Assembly (NCBI RefSeq): GCF_002218005.2
Contig: NZ_AP018679.1
Span: 930,001-994,000 of the forward strand
Reading direction: 5' to 3'
DNA length: 64,000 nucleotides
Source of the DNA: Vibrio algivorus
GTDB lineage: Bacteria > Pseudomonadota > Gammaproteobacteria > Enterobacterales > Vibrionaceae
The first letter of the stretch is position 1, and each line of letters begins with the position of its first letter. Positions 34,924-44,559 of the stretch are shown here, in pieces. The notes under the pieces were generated by a model. The model made no database searches, had not been told where the DNA came from, and was given only the letters and a program-made list of their open reading frames with translations. The position numbers and the translations under genes were made by a program.

Positions 34924-36885
34924 TTACCTTTTCAAATCAATCTGATACACCGCAAAACCGACATCATCTTTGCTGACTTTTCTCATTGGATACTGCGCTT
35001 TGTCTTTAATGAACTTAGTCGCCACATCGCTTGGTGAAGTTTCAAACTGGATTTTCAAGTCTGCACTTGTCTTAATCGGAGCAAATGACCAATTGTTATC
35101 CGCACTGGGTGTCACTTCACCTTTTTGTTTGCTCACACGAGAAATGTAGTCTGCTAAAATGGTGCGGTTTTCATCTGGTGAATCAAAGGCCACGTGATCG
35201 GCACCTGTTCCTGCAAACGTACCACTGTAGGCGCGGTAGTTATTGGTTGCCACAATAAAGGTTTGCTTTGGATTAATCGGTTTACCTTGGTAGGTTAACC
35301 CAACAATGCGATGTGAATCTTTATTGATAAGCTGACAATTGGCATCGTATCTTGCTGGTTGAGTGATATCGATTTGATAGTTCACGCCATCGATAACATC
35401 AAAATTATAGGTGCGGAATTCATCCCAGTTGATCAAAGACTGAACTTTGTCGCTATTTGGATTTATTTGGTTAAATTGTCCGGCCGAACACTCCAACCAT
35501 TCTTGTACTTCTTCACCTGATACCTTCATCGCAACCAAAGTATTTGGGTATAAATATAAATCTGCCGCATTACGGAACGTTAACTGACCGGCTTCAACCT
35601 CAGTAAAGTTTGAAGGATCATTTTTGCGTCCACCCGCTTTAAATGGTGCGGCGGCGGCAAGTACTGGCAAACCATCTAAGTTAGGATCGCCTTGGATAAA
35701 GCGTTCTACGTAATCTTTCTGCGCGAGATTAACAATTTGAACCGTAGGATCGTCTTGTACTAATGATAAAAAGCTATACATCACATCATTAGCTTTACCG
35801 ATAGGCTGATTAACAAACTTACGCGTTGCTTGGTGGTCGCTGTTTATTGCCTGTTTAATTTCGGCATCCTCTGCCGCCAACGATTTTTGTTTATTCGCAT
35901 CATAAATTGGACGCGCGACTGCTTTACCATCAGCAACGCCCCATTTACCGTCTTTTTGCTCTAGCACTAAATCAATGACCCCAACGTGACTCCCCCAGCG
36001 GCCGGGCATTACTGATGGAATTCCATTAATCGTGCCTTTTACAATATCGGCCCCTTCTACATTCGCAAAGTCTTTACTTGGGAAAACCGCATGAGCATGG
36101 CCAAAGGTAATGGCATCAATACCCTTCACTTTTGTTAAGTAATAGACCGAATTTTCTGCGCCTTGTTGATACTTTTCAGTTGAGATACCAGAATGAGGGA
36201 TCGCGACAATCACGTCAGCACCTTCGGATCTCATTTTAGGAATAAAGACTTCAGCAGTTTGTTTAATATCGTTAACTTGAACTTTACCAGTTAGGTTTTT
36301 CTTATCCCACACCATAATTTGTGGTGGTACAAATCCAATATAACCCACCTTAATATCATGCGATTTACCATCAGTATCTTTAAATTGATAGTCCTTAATC
36401 ACGTAAGGATTAAAATAATTTTTACCAGATTTAGCATCGACAATATTGGCATTTACATAAGGGAATTTTGCGTCATTAGTCGCTTCAGCAAGAAAGTCTA
36501 AACCGTAGTTAAATTCATGGTTCCCAAAGTTTGCCACATCATAATTAAGTAGATTCATTGCCTTATAAGCGGGATGTACATCACCAGATTCTAACCCTTT
36601 GGCCGCGACATAATCGCCCATTGGACTACCTTGAATTAAGTCACCATTATCGATCAGCACACTATTCGTCACTTCTGCACGCGCTTGCTTAACAACAGTC
36701 GCAGCTCGTACTAAGCCAATTTGAGCCGATGGCTTATCTTTGTAGTAATCGTAATCCATAATATTGGCGTGAATGTCGGTGGTTTCGACGACACGAAGCT
36801 TAATGGTATCGGCAAAGGCAGGGTTAGCTATACTGATCATCCCGACCAGAACAGAAAACGAAATAGGGTGACGAACAAAATTCAT
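34924..36885 (-). CDS. cpdB: 2',3'-cyclic-nucleotide 2'-phosphodiesterase/3'-nucleotidase
   Basis: A 653-aa periplasmic enzyme that degrades 2',3'-cyclic nucleotides and 3'-nucleotides for phosphate and nucleoside salvage. A signal peptide ends at NPAFA (about residue 25). The metallophosphoesterase motifs are VETTDIHAN, LIDNGDLIQGSP, NFGNHEFNYG, IPHSGIS and FGHAHAVFP. The C-terminal nucleotidase domain has RTYNFDVIDGVNYQ and ATNNYRAYSG. The length matches the family. GGAG lies eight bases before the ATG. A single gene. Confidence 0.95.
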   Translation of the reverse strand: MNFVRHPISFSVLVGMISIANPAFADTIKLRVVETTDIHANIMDYDYYKDKPSAQIGLVRAATVVKQARAEVTNSVLIDNGDLIQGSPMGDYVAAKGLESGDVHPAYKAMNLLNYDVANFGNHEFNYGLDFLAEATNDAKFPYVNANIVDAKSGKNYFNPYVIKDYQFKDTDGKSHDIKVGYIGFVPPQIMVWDKKNLTGKVQVNDIKQTAEVFIPKMRSEGADVIVAIPHSGISTEKYQQGAENSVYYLTKVKGIDAITFGHAHAVFPSKDFANVEGADIVKGTINGIPSVMPGRWGSHVGVIDLVLEQKDGKWGVADGKAVARPIYDANKQKSLAAEDAEIKQAINSDHQATRKFVNQPIGKANDVMYSFLSLVQDDPTVQIVNLAQKDYVERFIQGDPNLDGLPVLAAAAPFKAGGRKNDPSNFTEVEAGQLTFRNAADLYLYPNTLVAMKVSGEEVQEWLECSAGQFNQINPNSDKVQSLINWDEFRTYNFDVIDGVNYQIDITQPARYDANCQLINKDSHRIVGLTYQGKPINPKQTFIVATNNYRAYSGTFAGTGADHVAFDSPDENRTILADYISRVSKQKGEVTPSADNNWSFAPIKTSADLKIQFETSPSDVATKFIKDKAQYPMRKVSKDDVGFAVYQIDLKR

Positions 36886-37045
36886 GAAACACTCCGGTGT
36901 GAATTTTTAATAATAAGAGTTGTTAGTTAAAAGTGCTGATCGACTTATCAATCAAGCGCAATAATATGATCTCTTTGATTAAAAATATGTGACAAGAAAC
37001 AAGTTTATTCCGCCTATTTGATTAACCAGCGAGGAAGTTATCACG

Positions 37046-37885
37046 TTAAGACTCTGACACTAGCTCGGTAAATGTCTCACGCCAATCACGTAATTTTTCA
37101 TGGTAATGTTCAAGCTGTTCATCCGACATAGCTTGGATGACTTGACTCACCATTTGAAATGTCACCTGACGATTGCGCATTACCTTGTCAGTAAATTCAG
37201 CCGTATAAAGTTGCTCGGGGTTTAGCGTTGTATTCAAGAATTTTTGTTTGAATTCAAGAGAGGAGTTGCGTTGTAAAAATAGCACCTGTAATTCGGCTTT
37301 ATTGGTTTGTTGTTGCAAGAACCAGTCTTTTGCCATTGCTGGGCGATCTAAGCTCCACTGCTGAACCCATTGTTTTTGTTGATCAGATAACCCCCCTAGC
37401 CAAGTCTCCAAAGCTTCAGTCATTCGTTCAGCAGATTTTTCATGCATTTCATATTCTGATAAATCTTTGTAATCAGAAAATTCATCACGGTATTTTTCAT
37501 CTAAAGAAGCAAATAATTCATCAGCCTGATCTTGATCGAGCGTCATAAACAGCTCATACATTTCCGGCATGGCTTTTTGAGCAACTTCAGCAGAAAAACC
37601 TTTTAAAAGAAAGAATTCCATCTCGACTTGTTTTGGCGTAATTTCTTTTGGTTGTAAAGTAAGTAGCCTATCAATATGTTCGATATACTTAGGCAATTCT
37701 TGATCTCGATGCCACTGACGAACGTCAATCACCGATTGCTTTACCATGTTTTCTTGCGCATCATTAAGCGATAAATAACGGTCGAGATATTGTGTGGCTA
37801 ACCAATCAAGTCGATTATAAAAAAACTGAGTTGAGCAGCCTGTTAGCACGAGCAAAGTAATCACAATAATCAGGCGTTTCTTCAT
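37046..37885 (-). CDS. DUF6279-like lipoprotein
   Basis: 279 aa from the ATG at 37885, with lipobox LTGC. The mature start FFYNRLDWLATQYLDRYLSL and the rest, a long series of charged amphipathic helices, resemble the lipoproteins annotated as DUF6279 (recalled, not searched). It is predicted to be anchored in the outer membrane, facing the periplasm. Function unknown. It is divergent from the M14 peptidase gene. Confidence 0.78.
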   Translation of the reverse strand: MKKRLIIVITLLVLTGCSTQFFYNRLDWLATQYLDRYLSLNDAQENMVKQSVIDVRQWHRDQELPKYIEHIDRLLTLQPKEITPKQVEMEFFLLKGFSAEVAQKAMPEMYELFMTLDQDQADELFASLDEKYRDEFSDYKDLSEYEMHEKSAERMTEALETWLGGLSDQQKQWVQQWSLDRPAMAKDWFLQQQTNKAELQVLFLQRNSSLEFKQKFLNTTLNPEQLYTAEFTDKVMRNRQVTFQMVSQVIQAMSDEQLEHYHEKLRDWRETFTELVSES

Positions 37886-37994
37886 AATAGCGAACCTATT
37901 CAAAAATAAGACAACGTAAATAGTGTAGAAGTAAGATCCGGTTTTCCATACTGTTTTCTGGATGTTTATAGAAAATCTAACCTAAGGACATATC

Positions 37995-38927
37995 ATGAAC
38001 ACGACCAATACATTTCCAATTGGTACTCCAGGCCAATCGTGGGGCGACATAGAAAAACGTCAATGGCTTGAACAAACCACCATCAAACGCTCTTACTCTG
38101 AAGAAATCGTGCCCAAAATCCAGTCTTTAAGTAATGATTTTGAGGTGACTCAATATGGTCAATTACAATACGACAATAACCCTGTCGGTGAATCTCGCTA
38201 CCCTCTATTTGTTTTGAAATCGAAAGCTTGGAATGACGCCAACCCAACGATTTTAATTACCGGCGGGGTACATGGTTATGAAACCAGTGGCGTTCATGGT
38301 GCTTTGTTGTTTGCTCAAACCAAAGCGGCACGTTATCAAGATAAATTCAATATTGTCATTGCGCCATGTGTCAGCCCTTGGGGTTATGAAACGATTAATC
38401 GCTGGAACCCAGATGCACTTGATCCAAACCGTAACTTTGTGACGAACAGCCCTGCGCAAGAATCTGCCGCGGTTATGAAAATGGTCGCCGATCTTGGCGT
38501 ATCCATTTTGGCGCATATTGATCTACATGAAACCACTGATACTGATGAATTAGAATTTCGCCCAGCACTGGCAGCGCGTGATGGCATTGAATATGTAAAA
38601 GGCTCAATTCCAGATGGTTTCTACACCGTAGGCGATACTGAAAAAGACGATAATGCCTTACAAAAAGCGGTCATTGATTCAGTACGTAAAGTGACGCACA
38701 TTGCCCCGGCAGATGAGAACAACCAGATCATCGGCTCAGATGTTACACAAGATGGCGTGATTAATTACCCATTAGTCAAACTAGGCTTATGTGCAGGTTT
38801 CACTGATTGCCAATATTGCACTACCACCGAGGTGTATCCAGACAGCCCGAAAGTCACTGACGATGAATGTAATCGCGCTCAAGTGGCAGCCATTACGGGT
38901 GCTTTAGACTACATACTGGCACAGTAG
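37995..38927 (+). CDS. M14-family zinc carboxypeptidase-like protein
   Basis: 310 aa, no signal peptide. The zinc motif GGVHGYETSG (His and Glu), the third ligand in HIDLHETTD and the likely catalytic Glu in TTEVYPD place it in the M14/AstE superfamily. NRWNPDALDPNRNFV is the substrate Arg/Asn loop (N-R) seen in M14 enzymes. Its substrate could be a peptide or an acylated amino acid. AAGGAC precedes the ATG. Confidence 0.85.
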   Translation: MNTTNTFPIGTPGQSWGDIEKRQWLEQTTIKRSYSEEIVPKIQSLSNDFEVTQYGQLQYDNNPVGESRYPLFVLKSKAWNDANPTILITGGVHGYETSGVHGALLFAQTKAARYQDKFNIVIAPCVSPWGYETINRWNPDALDPNRNFVTNSPAQESAAVMKMVADLGVSILAHIDLHETTDTDELEFRPALAARDGIEYVKGSIPDGFYTVGDTEKDDNALQKAVIDSVRKVTHIAPADENNQIIGSDVTQDGVINYPLVKLGLCAGFTDCQYCTTTEVYPDSPKVTDDECNRAQVAAITGALDYILAQ

Positions 38928-38978
38928 CTTGTTTTTTCAATAAACAACATTCACCAATTATTTAATAGGAAATAGGCT

Positions 38979-39494
38979 ATGGCTGACATTCATTTTGAAG
39001 AAAAACTCGATCGCATCGACTATGCCACCGTGGCGGTTTATCGCTCGTGCTTTTTATTGTCAGCCATTGCAATTGCTTTGTTAGGCTTTGGGCTTGAACG
39101 ATATGGCGTTCCACTACTAATTGTTAGTGCATTAATTGCCAGTGCTTGTGTACATCTTTATGACAAAACCATTCGCTGGTTTATTCAAAGTAGCGCCTTA
39201 TTTTCGGTTTGCTTATTAATCGCGAATCTATTTACGCCGGTTGCCGTTGGAGCAAGCCTTGCTGTATGGTGTGGACTTTCAATTAAAGAATATTATTGCT
39301 TCCGTATTCGGCTGATTCGAATTACACCACTGGTATTAATTCTATTCTGGATTTGCTTTGCACTGCCAATTTGGTTGCCGGTTTTTTATCTCGCTACTGG
39401 TCTATCTTCTGTGTTGTTGTTTACCATTGGTATTGCCAAGTTTAGACAACCATTTCACTTTGATATTGGCGATAAAAGTAAGTTTCAGATATAG
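38979..39494 (+). CDS. DUF2301-like integral membrane protein
   Basis: 171 aa with five to six transmembrane helices. The central GLSIKEYYCFRI motif and length resemble the DUF2301 family (recalled). No catalytic residues are apparent. It starts 51 bases after the peptidase gene with AGGAAATAGG upstream, so the two may be co-transcribed. Function unknown. Confidence 0.75.
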   Translation: MADIHFEEKLDRIDYATVAVYRSCFLLSAIAIALLGFGLERYGVPLLIVSALIASACVHLYDKTIRWFIQSSALFSVCLLIANLFTPVAVGASLAVWCGLSIKEYYCFRIRLIRITPLVLILFWICFALPIWLPVFYLATGLSSVLLFTIGIAKFRQPFHFDIGDKSKFQI

Positions 39495-39519
39495 CCTTTC
39501 AATTCTAGCCTCCCGATGC

Positions 39520-39550
39520 TTGACCTTCCCCTAGTGGGAAGCTTTATAAT
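39520..39550 (+). promoter_or_regulatory. CueR-type copper promoter
   Basis: The -35 TTGACC (39520-39525) and -10 TATAAT (39545-39550) are separated by 19 bases, the long spacer of MerR-family promoters. The spacer holds the dyad CTTCCC-CTAGT-GGGAAG. The E. coli copA promoter has nearly the same TTGACCTTCCCC start. It should drive the next gene and probably cueP. Confidence 0.9.
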
Positions 39551-39606
39551 TGTCACTTATTCATTGAAACTTATTTATATGCATTATAGCGAGTCGCCTG
39601 TTCACT

Positions 39607-40035
39607 ATGTTTTTCACTAAATTCTGTTTAGCTGGACTTCACTCTAAACTTCAACATTCGGTTATATTATTGATAACCCTTGTGTTTTCAAGTGTGAGTG
39701 TTGCCACGCCAATATCTGCGACTCAAATGACTCAAGTCGCCGCTCAGAACATGACACACACCACAGCGGTTGAATCTGATTCTCAACATCACGCTTCACC
39801 TTGTGCCAATATGTCTAAAACGGGCTTAGTCGCTGACTTCCCGTGTTCTGATTTTGCCAAACATAGCGATGATCACTGCGCCTCTTGTGCGCCAATTTAT
39901 GCTACTTTGCCAACATCTCTGGAGATTAAAAGCAACTCATCGGCTGCTTCAGAATATAACGATCATACCGAATCTATCCCCTTTTTAACTCTGCCTAATT
40001 TGTCACGTCCTCCTATTCAATCTGTTTGGTTTTAA
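39607..40035 (+). CDS. Exported Cys/His-rich protein of the CueR operon
   Basis: 142 aa; I do not recognise the family with certainty. A hydrophobic segment (SVILLITLVFSSVSVA) acts as a signal or anchor. The mature part is rich in His, Met and Cys: SQHHASPCANMSK, DFPCSDFAKHSDDHCASCAP. These look like copper ligands, and the CueR promoter 57 bases upstream supports a copper role. It is loosely reminiscent of CopL/DUF2946 proteins. The start ATG has no clear ribosome site. cueP follows 75 bases later. Confidence 0.68.
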   Translation: MFFTKFCLAGLHSKLQHSVILLITLVFSSVSVATPISATQMTQVAAQNMTHTTAVESDSQHHASPCANMSKTGLVADFPCSDFAKHSDDHCASCAPIYATLPTSLEIKSNSSAASEYNDHTESIPFLTLPNLSRPPIQSVWF

Positions 40036-40110
40036 TTCAAAACATCAACACGATTAAAAACTTAACTTTTGAATAAATACTCCCCAAAACGGGAATATTA
40101 GGAGAATACA

Positions 40111-40647
40111 ATGAATCTACGTTTAACAGTCACTACGCTTTTAACTGGCGCATTCGCCGCGACTTTATCTTTTTCAACTTTGGCAAATGAAGCTGATAAA
40201 TTTGAAGGATTAACGGCCCCACAAGCGCTAGAAAAAGCGCATGAATATCACGGTAAAGGCACGGCATCGATTCAAGTGATGCCCGATGTGATCGTGGCAA
40301 AATTTGATGATGACAGCCAAATTCAGATCCCAACCAAAGATCAGCATTTATTATCTATTGCGCCTTATGAAAACCAAACTCATCCATGTGGCTACCACGT
40401 ACCAACAGGCTGCCAAGGTGAAATGGTTGAAAAAACCATGATGATCAAAGTGGTCGACTTAGATAATAAGAAAGTACTGAAATACGGTCAGGTCACCACG
40501 CAAAAAGACGGTTTCATTGATTTATGGATGCCAAAAGATCGTAAAAACTTAGAGGTGACCTTTACTTATAAGGGTAAAACTAGCACAGAAGTATTAAGCA
40601 CTGAGGATAAAGCTAGAACCTGCATTACCACGATGCAGCTAATCTAA
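40111..40647 (+). CDS. cueP: Periplasmic copper-binding protein CueP
   Basis: 178 aa with a signal peptide (ending near LAN). The three Cys of Salmonella CueP are conserved: HPCGYHVPTGC gives Cys93 and Cys101, and RTCITTMQL gives Cys172. GFIDLWMPKDRKNLEVTFTYKGK is the second typical block. CueP holds copper in the periplasm and feeds SodCII in Salmonella. It is the second gene of the CueR-type operon, with TTAGGAG before the ATG and a terminator after. Confidence 0.92.
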   Translation: MNLRLTVTTLLTGAFAATLSFSTLANEADKFEGLTAPQALEKAHEYHGKGTASIQVMPDVIVAKFDDDSQIQIPTKDQHLLSIAPYENQTHPCGYHVPTGCQGEMVEKTMMIKVVDLDNKKVLKYGQVTTQKDGFIDLWMPKDRKNLEVTFTYKGKTSTEVLSTEDKARTCITTMQLI

Positions 40648-40693
40648 ACTTTCCACTACTCTAGATTTAGAGTTGTTTAAAAGCTGAATACAC

Positions 40694-40723
40694 AAAACCC
40701 ACAGATTTAAGTCTGTGGGTTTT
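40694..40723 (+). terminator. Terminator after cueP
   Basis: The arms AAAACCCACAGA and TCTGTGGGTTTT have a six-base loop; a short T-rich tail follows. Confidence 0.88.
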
Positions 40724-40881
40724 GTTCATTTCTGGCAGATAACATTTCTTTAAATGCGGAAATGATAAAAAGATAGCAAGCAAAGCGATCCAAAATGCCA
40801 TACGCTACGTATTGGTTAAGTTGTTCTAAATCTCTTTTATCCAAAACCTGAAGTTAAATAAAAACTCACAAGGAAATATTT

Positions 40882-41280
40882 ATGCTTTATCCAATGGCAG
40901 CGATGGTGTTGCTGATTTTTATTGTTGGCTGTGTGACACTGAAAGTTCGTCTCAATAGCGTGAAGACCAAACAAGTCAGTGTGAAATATTTCCAGCTGAT
41001 GCAAGGGGAAAACCTGCCAGAGATGGTGATTAAAACCAATCGACACCTTGCCAATTTGTTTGAAATGCCAGTGCTATTTTATGTAGTGTGTACTTTGTAT
41101 ATAAGCCTACAAATTGATAGTAACTTTGGCGTTATTGTTGCGTGGTTATTTGTGGTTTTCCGCTATCTACACAGCTACATTCACCTTGGTACCAACAACG
41201 TTAGGCATCGCATGCTAGCATTCTGGGCTTCATTTATGTGTGTTCTAGCGCTATGGATTAATTTATTAATTCTCGCTTAA
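40882..41280 (+). CDS. MAPEG-family membrane protein
   Basis: 132 aa with four transmembrane helices. MAPEG marks are ENLPEMVIKTNRHLANLFEMPVLFYV and FRYLHSYIHLGTNNVRHRMLAF (the R..H.....N.R motif near the glutathione site). Eukaryotic relatives are glutathione-dependent; the bacterial role is unclear. CAAGGAAAT precedes the ATG. A single gene with its own terminator. Confidence 0.9.
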   Translation: MLYPMAAMVLLIFIVGCVTLKVRLNSVKTKQVSVKYFQLMQGENLPEMVIKTNRHLANLFEMPVLFYVVCTLYISLQIDSNFGVIVAWLFVVFRYLHSYIHLGTNNVRHRMLAFWASFMCVLALWINLLILA

Positions 41281-41301
41281 TCAACACGATATGATTTAAA
41301 A

Positions 41302-41344
41302 CAATCAAGCCTTGAATGATCATCTCACTCAAGGCTTGATTTTT
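41302..41344 (+). terminator. Terminator after the MAPEG gene
   Basis: The arms AATCAAGCCTTGA and TCAAGGCTTGATT are followed by TTT. Confidence 0.85.
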
Positions 41345-41386
41345 ATGGTTAATCGAGTATCGCTTTGAATTATTAATCATATCTTC

Positions 41387-41653
41387 TATACCCAAGTGAC
41401 TTCAATATGCAGAATTCAGAGCTATCATCCAAACCTTTAGGCAAGGAAGATTGGCGAAGGAATGTAGGCACCTTTCAAACCAATCTGACGCGGCATAAAG
41501 GTTTGAATGAAGCTCCCGAAGGACAAGTTAAAACAAGCTCTATGCTACGTTAAATTGAACAGAGATAGAATCACTATGGTCATATTCAATTTGCCTTGCC
41601 TAAAGCTTGTTTTATTCTTGCTGAAACTCGCATCTTGAAGTTACTTGGGTATA
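41387..41653 (+). repeat. 267-bp interspersed repeat, copy D
   Basis: A full-length copy in the same orientation as 5514-5780, with both inverted ends (TATACCCAAGTGACTTCAA and TTGAAGTTACTTGGGTATA). The following 41654-41870 is AT-rich and holds nothing that I can support beyond the likely promoter region of the amidohydrolase. Confidence 0.92.
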
Positions 41654-41883
41654 TATCTAGAAACTTTAAAATGAATAGCAAAAACATGTCTTCCCAAAAA
41701 ATAGTTAGTACTCAAAACATTTAATGAAACTATTCAATTTTATTAATGTCCTATTTTTTCCGTCATTTCAAAGGCAATATGAACACTAAATAGCCTATTA
41801 TTTAATGATTGAATAAGAATACACACAAAATTATCAGCCTATTCAATCTCATAATGTCAATTTATCAAGAACCAGGAGATAGT

Positions 41884-42912
41884 ATGAAACCTTGGTTAGC
41901 CACTTTAGCTGCCGCAGCCACTCTTATTAGCAATCCTTTATGGGCGGCAGACCAAAGAGATTACCACTACACTGATGGTCACTTGCATTACGTTAACTTT
42001 TTTCAAGAAAGCGAAGGCATGACGAAATTGCTCGCTAAAATGGACGAAGGCAATATCGATCATGCGATGATTTCTGGCATTAGCTTAGTAAAGAAATGGC
42101 ATAAAGATGAGCCTCAGCGTCCACCTTACTATATGGGAGATGACGCTAAAGTTTATTGGTATAGCGCAACAGATGAAATCGTCGCAAGAGCCGTTGAATC
42201 ATTACCCAAAGAACAACAATCTCGTTTCCACCCTTTTCTAACTGGCTTCAATCCAACCGATATGAATGCAGTTGATCACATTGAATTAATGTTAAAGTGG
42301 CGACCAGATTTTTGGCAAGGTATTGGAGAAGTTTTTACTCGCCATGATGATCTCACCGCCTTAACTTATGGTGAAACGGCACGCGCAGACAGTCCAGCAT
42401 TAATGAGGGTGTATCGCTTAGCCGCTAAACATGACTTACCAATCATGCTGCATTCAAACATCACCTCAACACGAGTTAAAAGCCCTATATTCCTACCAGA
42501 AATGGAAAGCGCGGTAAAAATGAACCCTAAGACACGCTTTATATGGGCTCATGCTGGCACTAGCTTATCCATTAATCGCCGAATTCATATGCAGTTCTTA
42601 TATAAAGAAATTAGCCGTATGGTCAAAACATACCCTAATCTTTATATTGATATGTCTTGGAGCTTATTAGATGACTATTTGCTTGATGAAAATGGGAAAC
42701 CAGATGTCCATTGGATTAAATTAGTCGAGTCCTACCCAGACAGGTTCTTTATCGGTTCGGATGTGGTTGGACAATTTGACTCACTACCCAAACTCGCCAG
42801 TGATTTTGACGTTTTCCTTGATGCTTTGCCGGCAGAGACCGCCAATAAGGTTGCTCGAGATAATTTCTTAGCCTTGTTGCCCAAAAAACATCAATCAGCA
42901 AAAAATAACTAA
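41884..42912 (+). CDS. Exported amidohydrolase (COG2159-like TIM barrel)
   Basis: 342 aa from the ATG at 41884, which has AGGAG nearby and gives a clean signal peptide (KPWLATLAAAATLISNPLWA); an upstream start at 41809 would spoil it. Metal ligands are DGHLH (His33, His35), LPIMLHSNI, FIWAHAGT and FFIGSDVVGQF (Asp). This is the pattern of the amidohydrolase/decarboxylase group. The location is the periplasm. The substrate is unknown. A terminator shared with ogt follows. Confidence 0.85.
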   Translation: MKPWLATLAAAATLISNPLWAADQRDYHYTDGHLHYVNFFQESEGMTKLLAKMDEGNIDHAMISGISLVKKWHKDEPQRPPYYMGDDAKVYWYSATDEIVARAVESLPKEQQSRFHPFLTGFNPTDMNAVDHIELMLKWRPDFWQGIGEVFTRHDDLTALTYGETARADSPALMRVYRLAAKHDLPIMLHSNITSTRVKSPIFLPEMESAVKMNPKTRFIWAHAGTSLSINRRIHMQFLYKEISRMVKTYPNLYIDMSWSLLDDYLLDENGKPDVHWIKLVESYPDRFFIGSDVVGQFDSLPKLASDFDVFLDALPAETANKVARDNFLALLPKKHQSAKNN

Positions 42913-42928
42913 CGAAAGATCTAAACTA

Positions 42929-42969
42929 AAAAGCCACTAACGACTGATTATCTAATCGTTAGTGGCTTT
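42929..42969. terminator. Bidirectional terminator
   Basis: The arms AAAGCCACTAACGA and TCGTTAGTGGCTTT lie between the convergent amidohydrolase and ogt genes, with T-runs on both strands. Confidence 0.9.
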
Positions 42970-42993
42970 AATTTTTATGCGTAATACTAGTTA

Positions 42994-43509
42994 CTAGGCC
43001 ACTTTACAACCCTCAAGATTAAGCAGCATTCGCTTCATCTCTAACCCATGTGCAAAACCAGTCAAGCTACCATCGGCTCCCACAACTCGATGACACGGAA
43101 TAATAAGTGGAATGGGGTTACGCCCTATTGCCGCACCAACCGCACGTACCGCTTTGGGATTATTAATCTGTTGTGCGATATCCATATAACGACATGTACT
43201 ACCCGTTTGAATTTGGTTCAACGCATGCCAAACACTTTGTTGAAAATCCGTTCCTAGGGGCTTTAATGGCGTTGTAAAATCAAACTCTACTCGCTTGCCT
43301 GCAAAGTATTCAATCACTTGTTCTCTCACATCAGTAAAGCGCGTTACATCTTCTATCCAATCGGCTTCAATCTGAAAGCCATCTTTTTTTCCGGCTCCCG
43401 TTTCTAGATGCAATATATGTAAGCCATCGCTACTGCCCACTAAAGTGACATCACAAGCTTGTGTAGCAAAGGTTTGGTAGTACCAAGTATTATTAGTTTT
43501 GGTTGCCAT
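42994..43509 (-). CDS. ogt: Methylated-DNA--protein-cysteine methyltransferase
   Basis: A 171-aa suicide repair protein that takes methyl groups from O6-methylguanine. The acceptor motif IIPCHRVVGADGSLTGFAHG has Cys139, and the DNA-binding helix contains NPKAVRAVGAAIGRNP. There is no Ada N-terminal domain. It lies four bases after alkA, forming an alkylation-repair operon. Confidence 0.95.
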   Translation of the reverse strand: MATKTNNTWYYQTFATQACDVTLVGSSDGLHILHLETGAGKKDGFQIEADWIEDVTRFTDVREQVIEYFAGKRVEFDFTTPLKPLGTDFQQSVWHALNQIQTGSTCRYMDIAQQINNPKAVRAVGAAIGRNPIPLIIPCHRVVGADGSLTGFAHGLEMKRMLLNLEGCKVA

Positions 43510-43513
43510 TGAG

Positions 43514-44440
43514 TTAATGCCCTAATCCATTCCATAGACATAATGTAGCGTAAGCTCGATATGGTTGCCACGCTTTTGCTTGCTGTAATACGGCTTTTCT
43601 CACTGGGTATTTATTTTCTGTTGCTAACGCTTTTAATACCCCGAGATCTTTATCAGGAAAACTATCTTGAATGCCTAAACCACGCATTGCCAAATAATTT
43701 GCCGTCCAAGGTCCAACGCCTTTTAGTGCAATCCATTGCTCAAAAAAATCTTCAAAGACTTGCGCCTTATCCAAAGATATCGTGTCATTTTTTAGCGCAC
43801 GAATCACCACTTGTAAGGTAGAGATCCGAGATGAGGTTAACCCTAGACCATCAAAACTATGGTTAAGTAAATCATCACACTGAGGAAAAAAGAAGTCGAT
43901 GCCTACGGGAAAGCTTTCTGGCGTCGTTAATTGAGTAGAATGTGCGATGCGCTTGGCTAAGGTCGTTGCCGCTTTAACCGATACTTGTTGGCCTAAAATC
44001 GCACGTATGCAAAACTCAAAAGAATCAAACGCTTTAGGCATGCGGGGAACTCGATTATCAACAAATCCTCGCTGTAACACTGGATCAGATTGCAACTGTT
44101 GATCGATCACTTGCATATTGGTATCAAGGTCAAACATAAAACGTACACGTTGCTGAACTTCATCAAAACCATACTCATCATCACACACAACTTTTACTGC
44201 TAGTGTGTTTTTTGTCGCTTGGTATCCCACTTCAAAATAACCATTCACATAATGTTTGATATCACCCACTGTCGGCTTTTCAAAACGGAAACTACGAACA
44301 TATTTTCCTTGAGTGACACACTCTACACCTTCGATAATACGCGGGCTAAGAAAATCGAGCATAAAGTTATAATCAAAGCCTACCGGACAAGTGATATGGA
44401 AATGACGCTGCTGTATATCTAAAGGGTTTAACGATGACAT
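43514..44440 (-). CDS. alkA: DNA-3-methyladenine glycosylase II
   Basis: 308 aa. The AlkA N-terminal domain (FNFMLDFLSP-like start FDYNFMLDFLSPRIIEGVE) is followed by an HhH-GPD fold. The hairpin is LKGVGPWTANYLAMRGLG and the catalytic Asp is in SFPDKDLGVL. It excises 3-methyladenine and related lesions. Two-gene operon with ogt. AAGGATTCAA precedes the ATG. Confidence 0.93.
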   Translation of the reverse strand: MSSLNPLDIQQRHFHITCPVGFDYNFMLDFLSPRIIEGVECVTQGKYVRSFRFEKPTVGDIKHYVNGYFEVGYQATKNTLAVKVVCDDEYGFDEVQQRVRFMFDLDTNMQVIDQQLQSDPVLQRGFVDNRVPRMPKAFDSFEFCIRAILGQQVSVKAATTLAKRIAHSTQLTTPESFPVGIDFFFPQCDDLLNHSFDGLGLTSSRISTLQVVIRALKNDTISLDKAQVFEDFFEQWIALKGVGPWTANYLAMRGLGIQDSFPDKDLGVLKALATENKYPVRKAVLQQAKAWQPYRAYATLCLWNGLGH

Positions 44441-44484
44441 TTGAATCCTTGGTGGTTGACGAAATATTCAATCTGCTTAAGTAT

Positions 44485-44531
44485 TTCTTTTATTTTTGCT
44501 GAAACTCGCATCTTGAAGTTACTTGCGTATA
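44485..44531 (+). repeat. Right-end fragment of the 267-bp repeat
   Basis: Only the terminal stretch corresponding to 'ttgctgaaactcgcatcttg' and the end of the full repeat remains, with one change in the GGGTATA end (GCGTATA). It lies between alkA and yaeQ and ends 29 bases before the yaeQ start. Confidence 0.85.
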
Positions 44532-44559
44532 CTACACTTTTCCTTAATGTTGATTTCTC

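Noticed and set aside
38253..38516. 87-aa open frame opposite the M14 peptidase gene
   Set aside because: Antisense to conserved catalytic motifs; no initiation signal.
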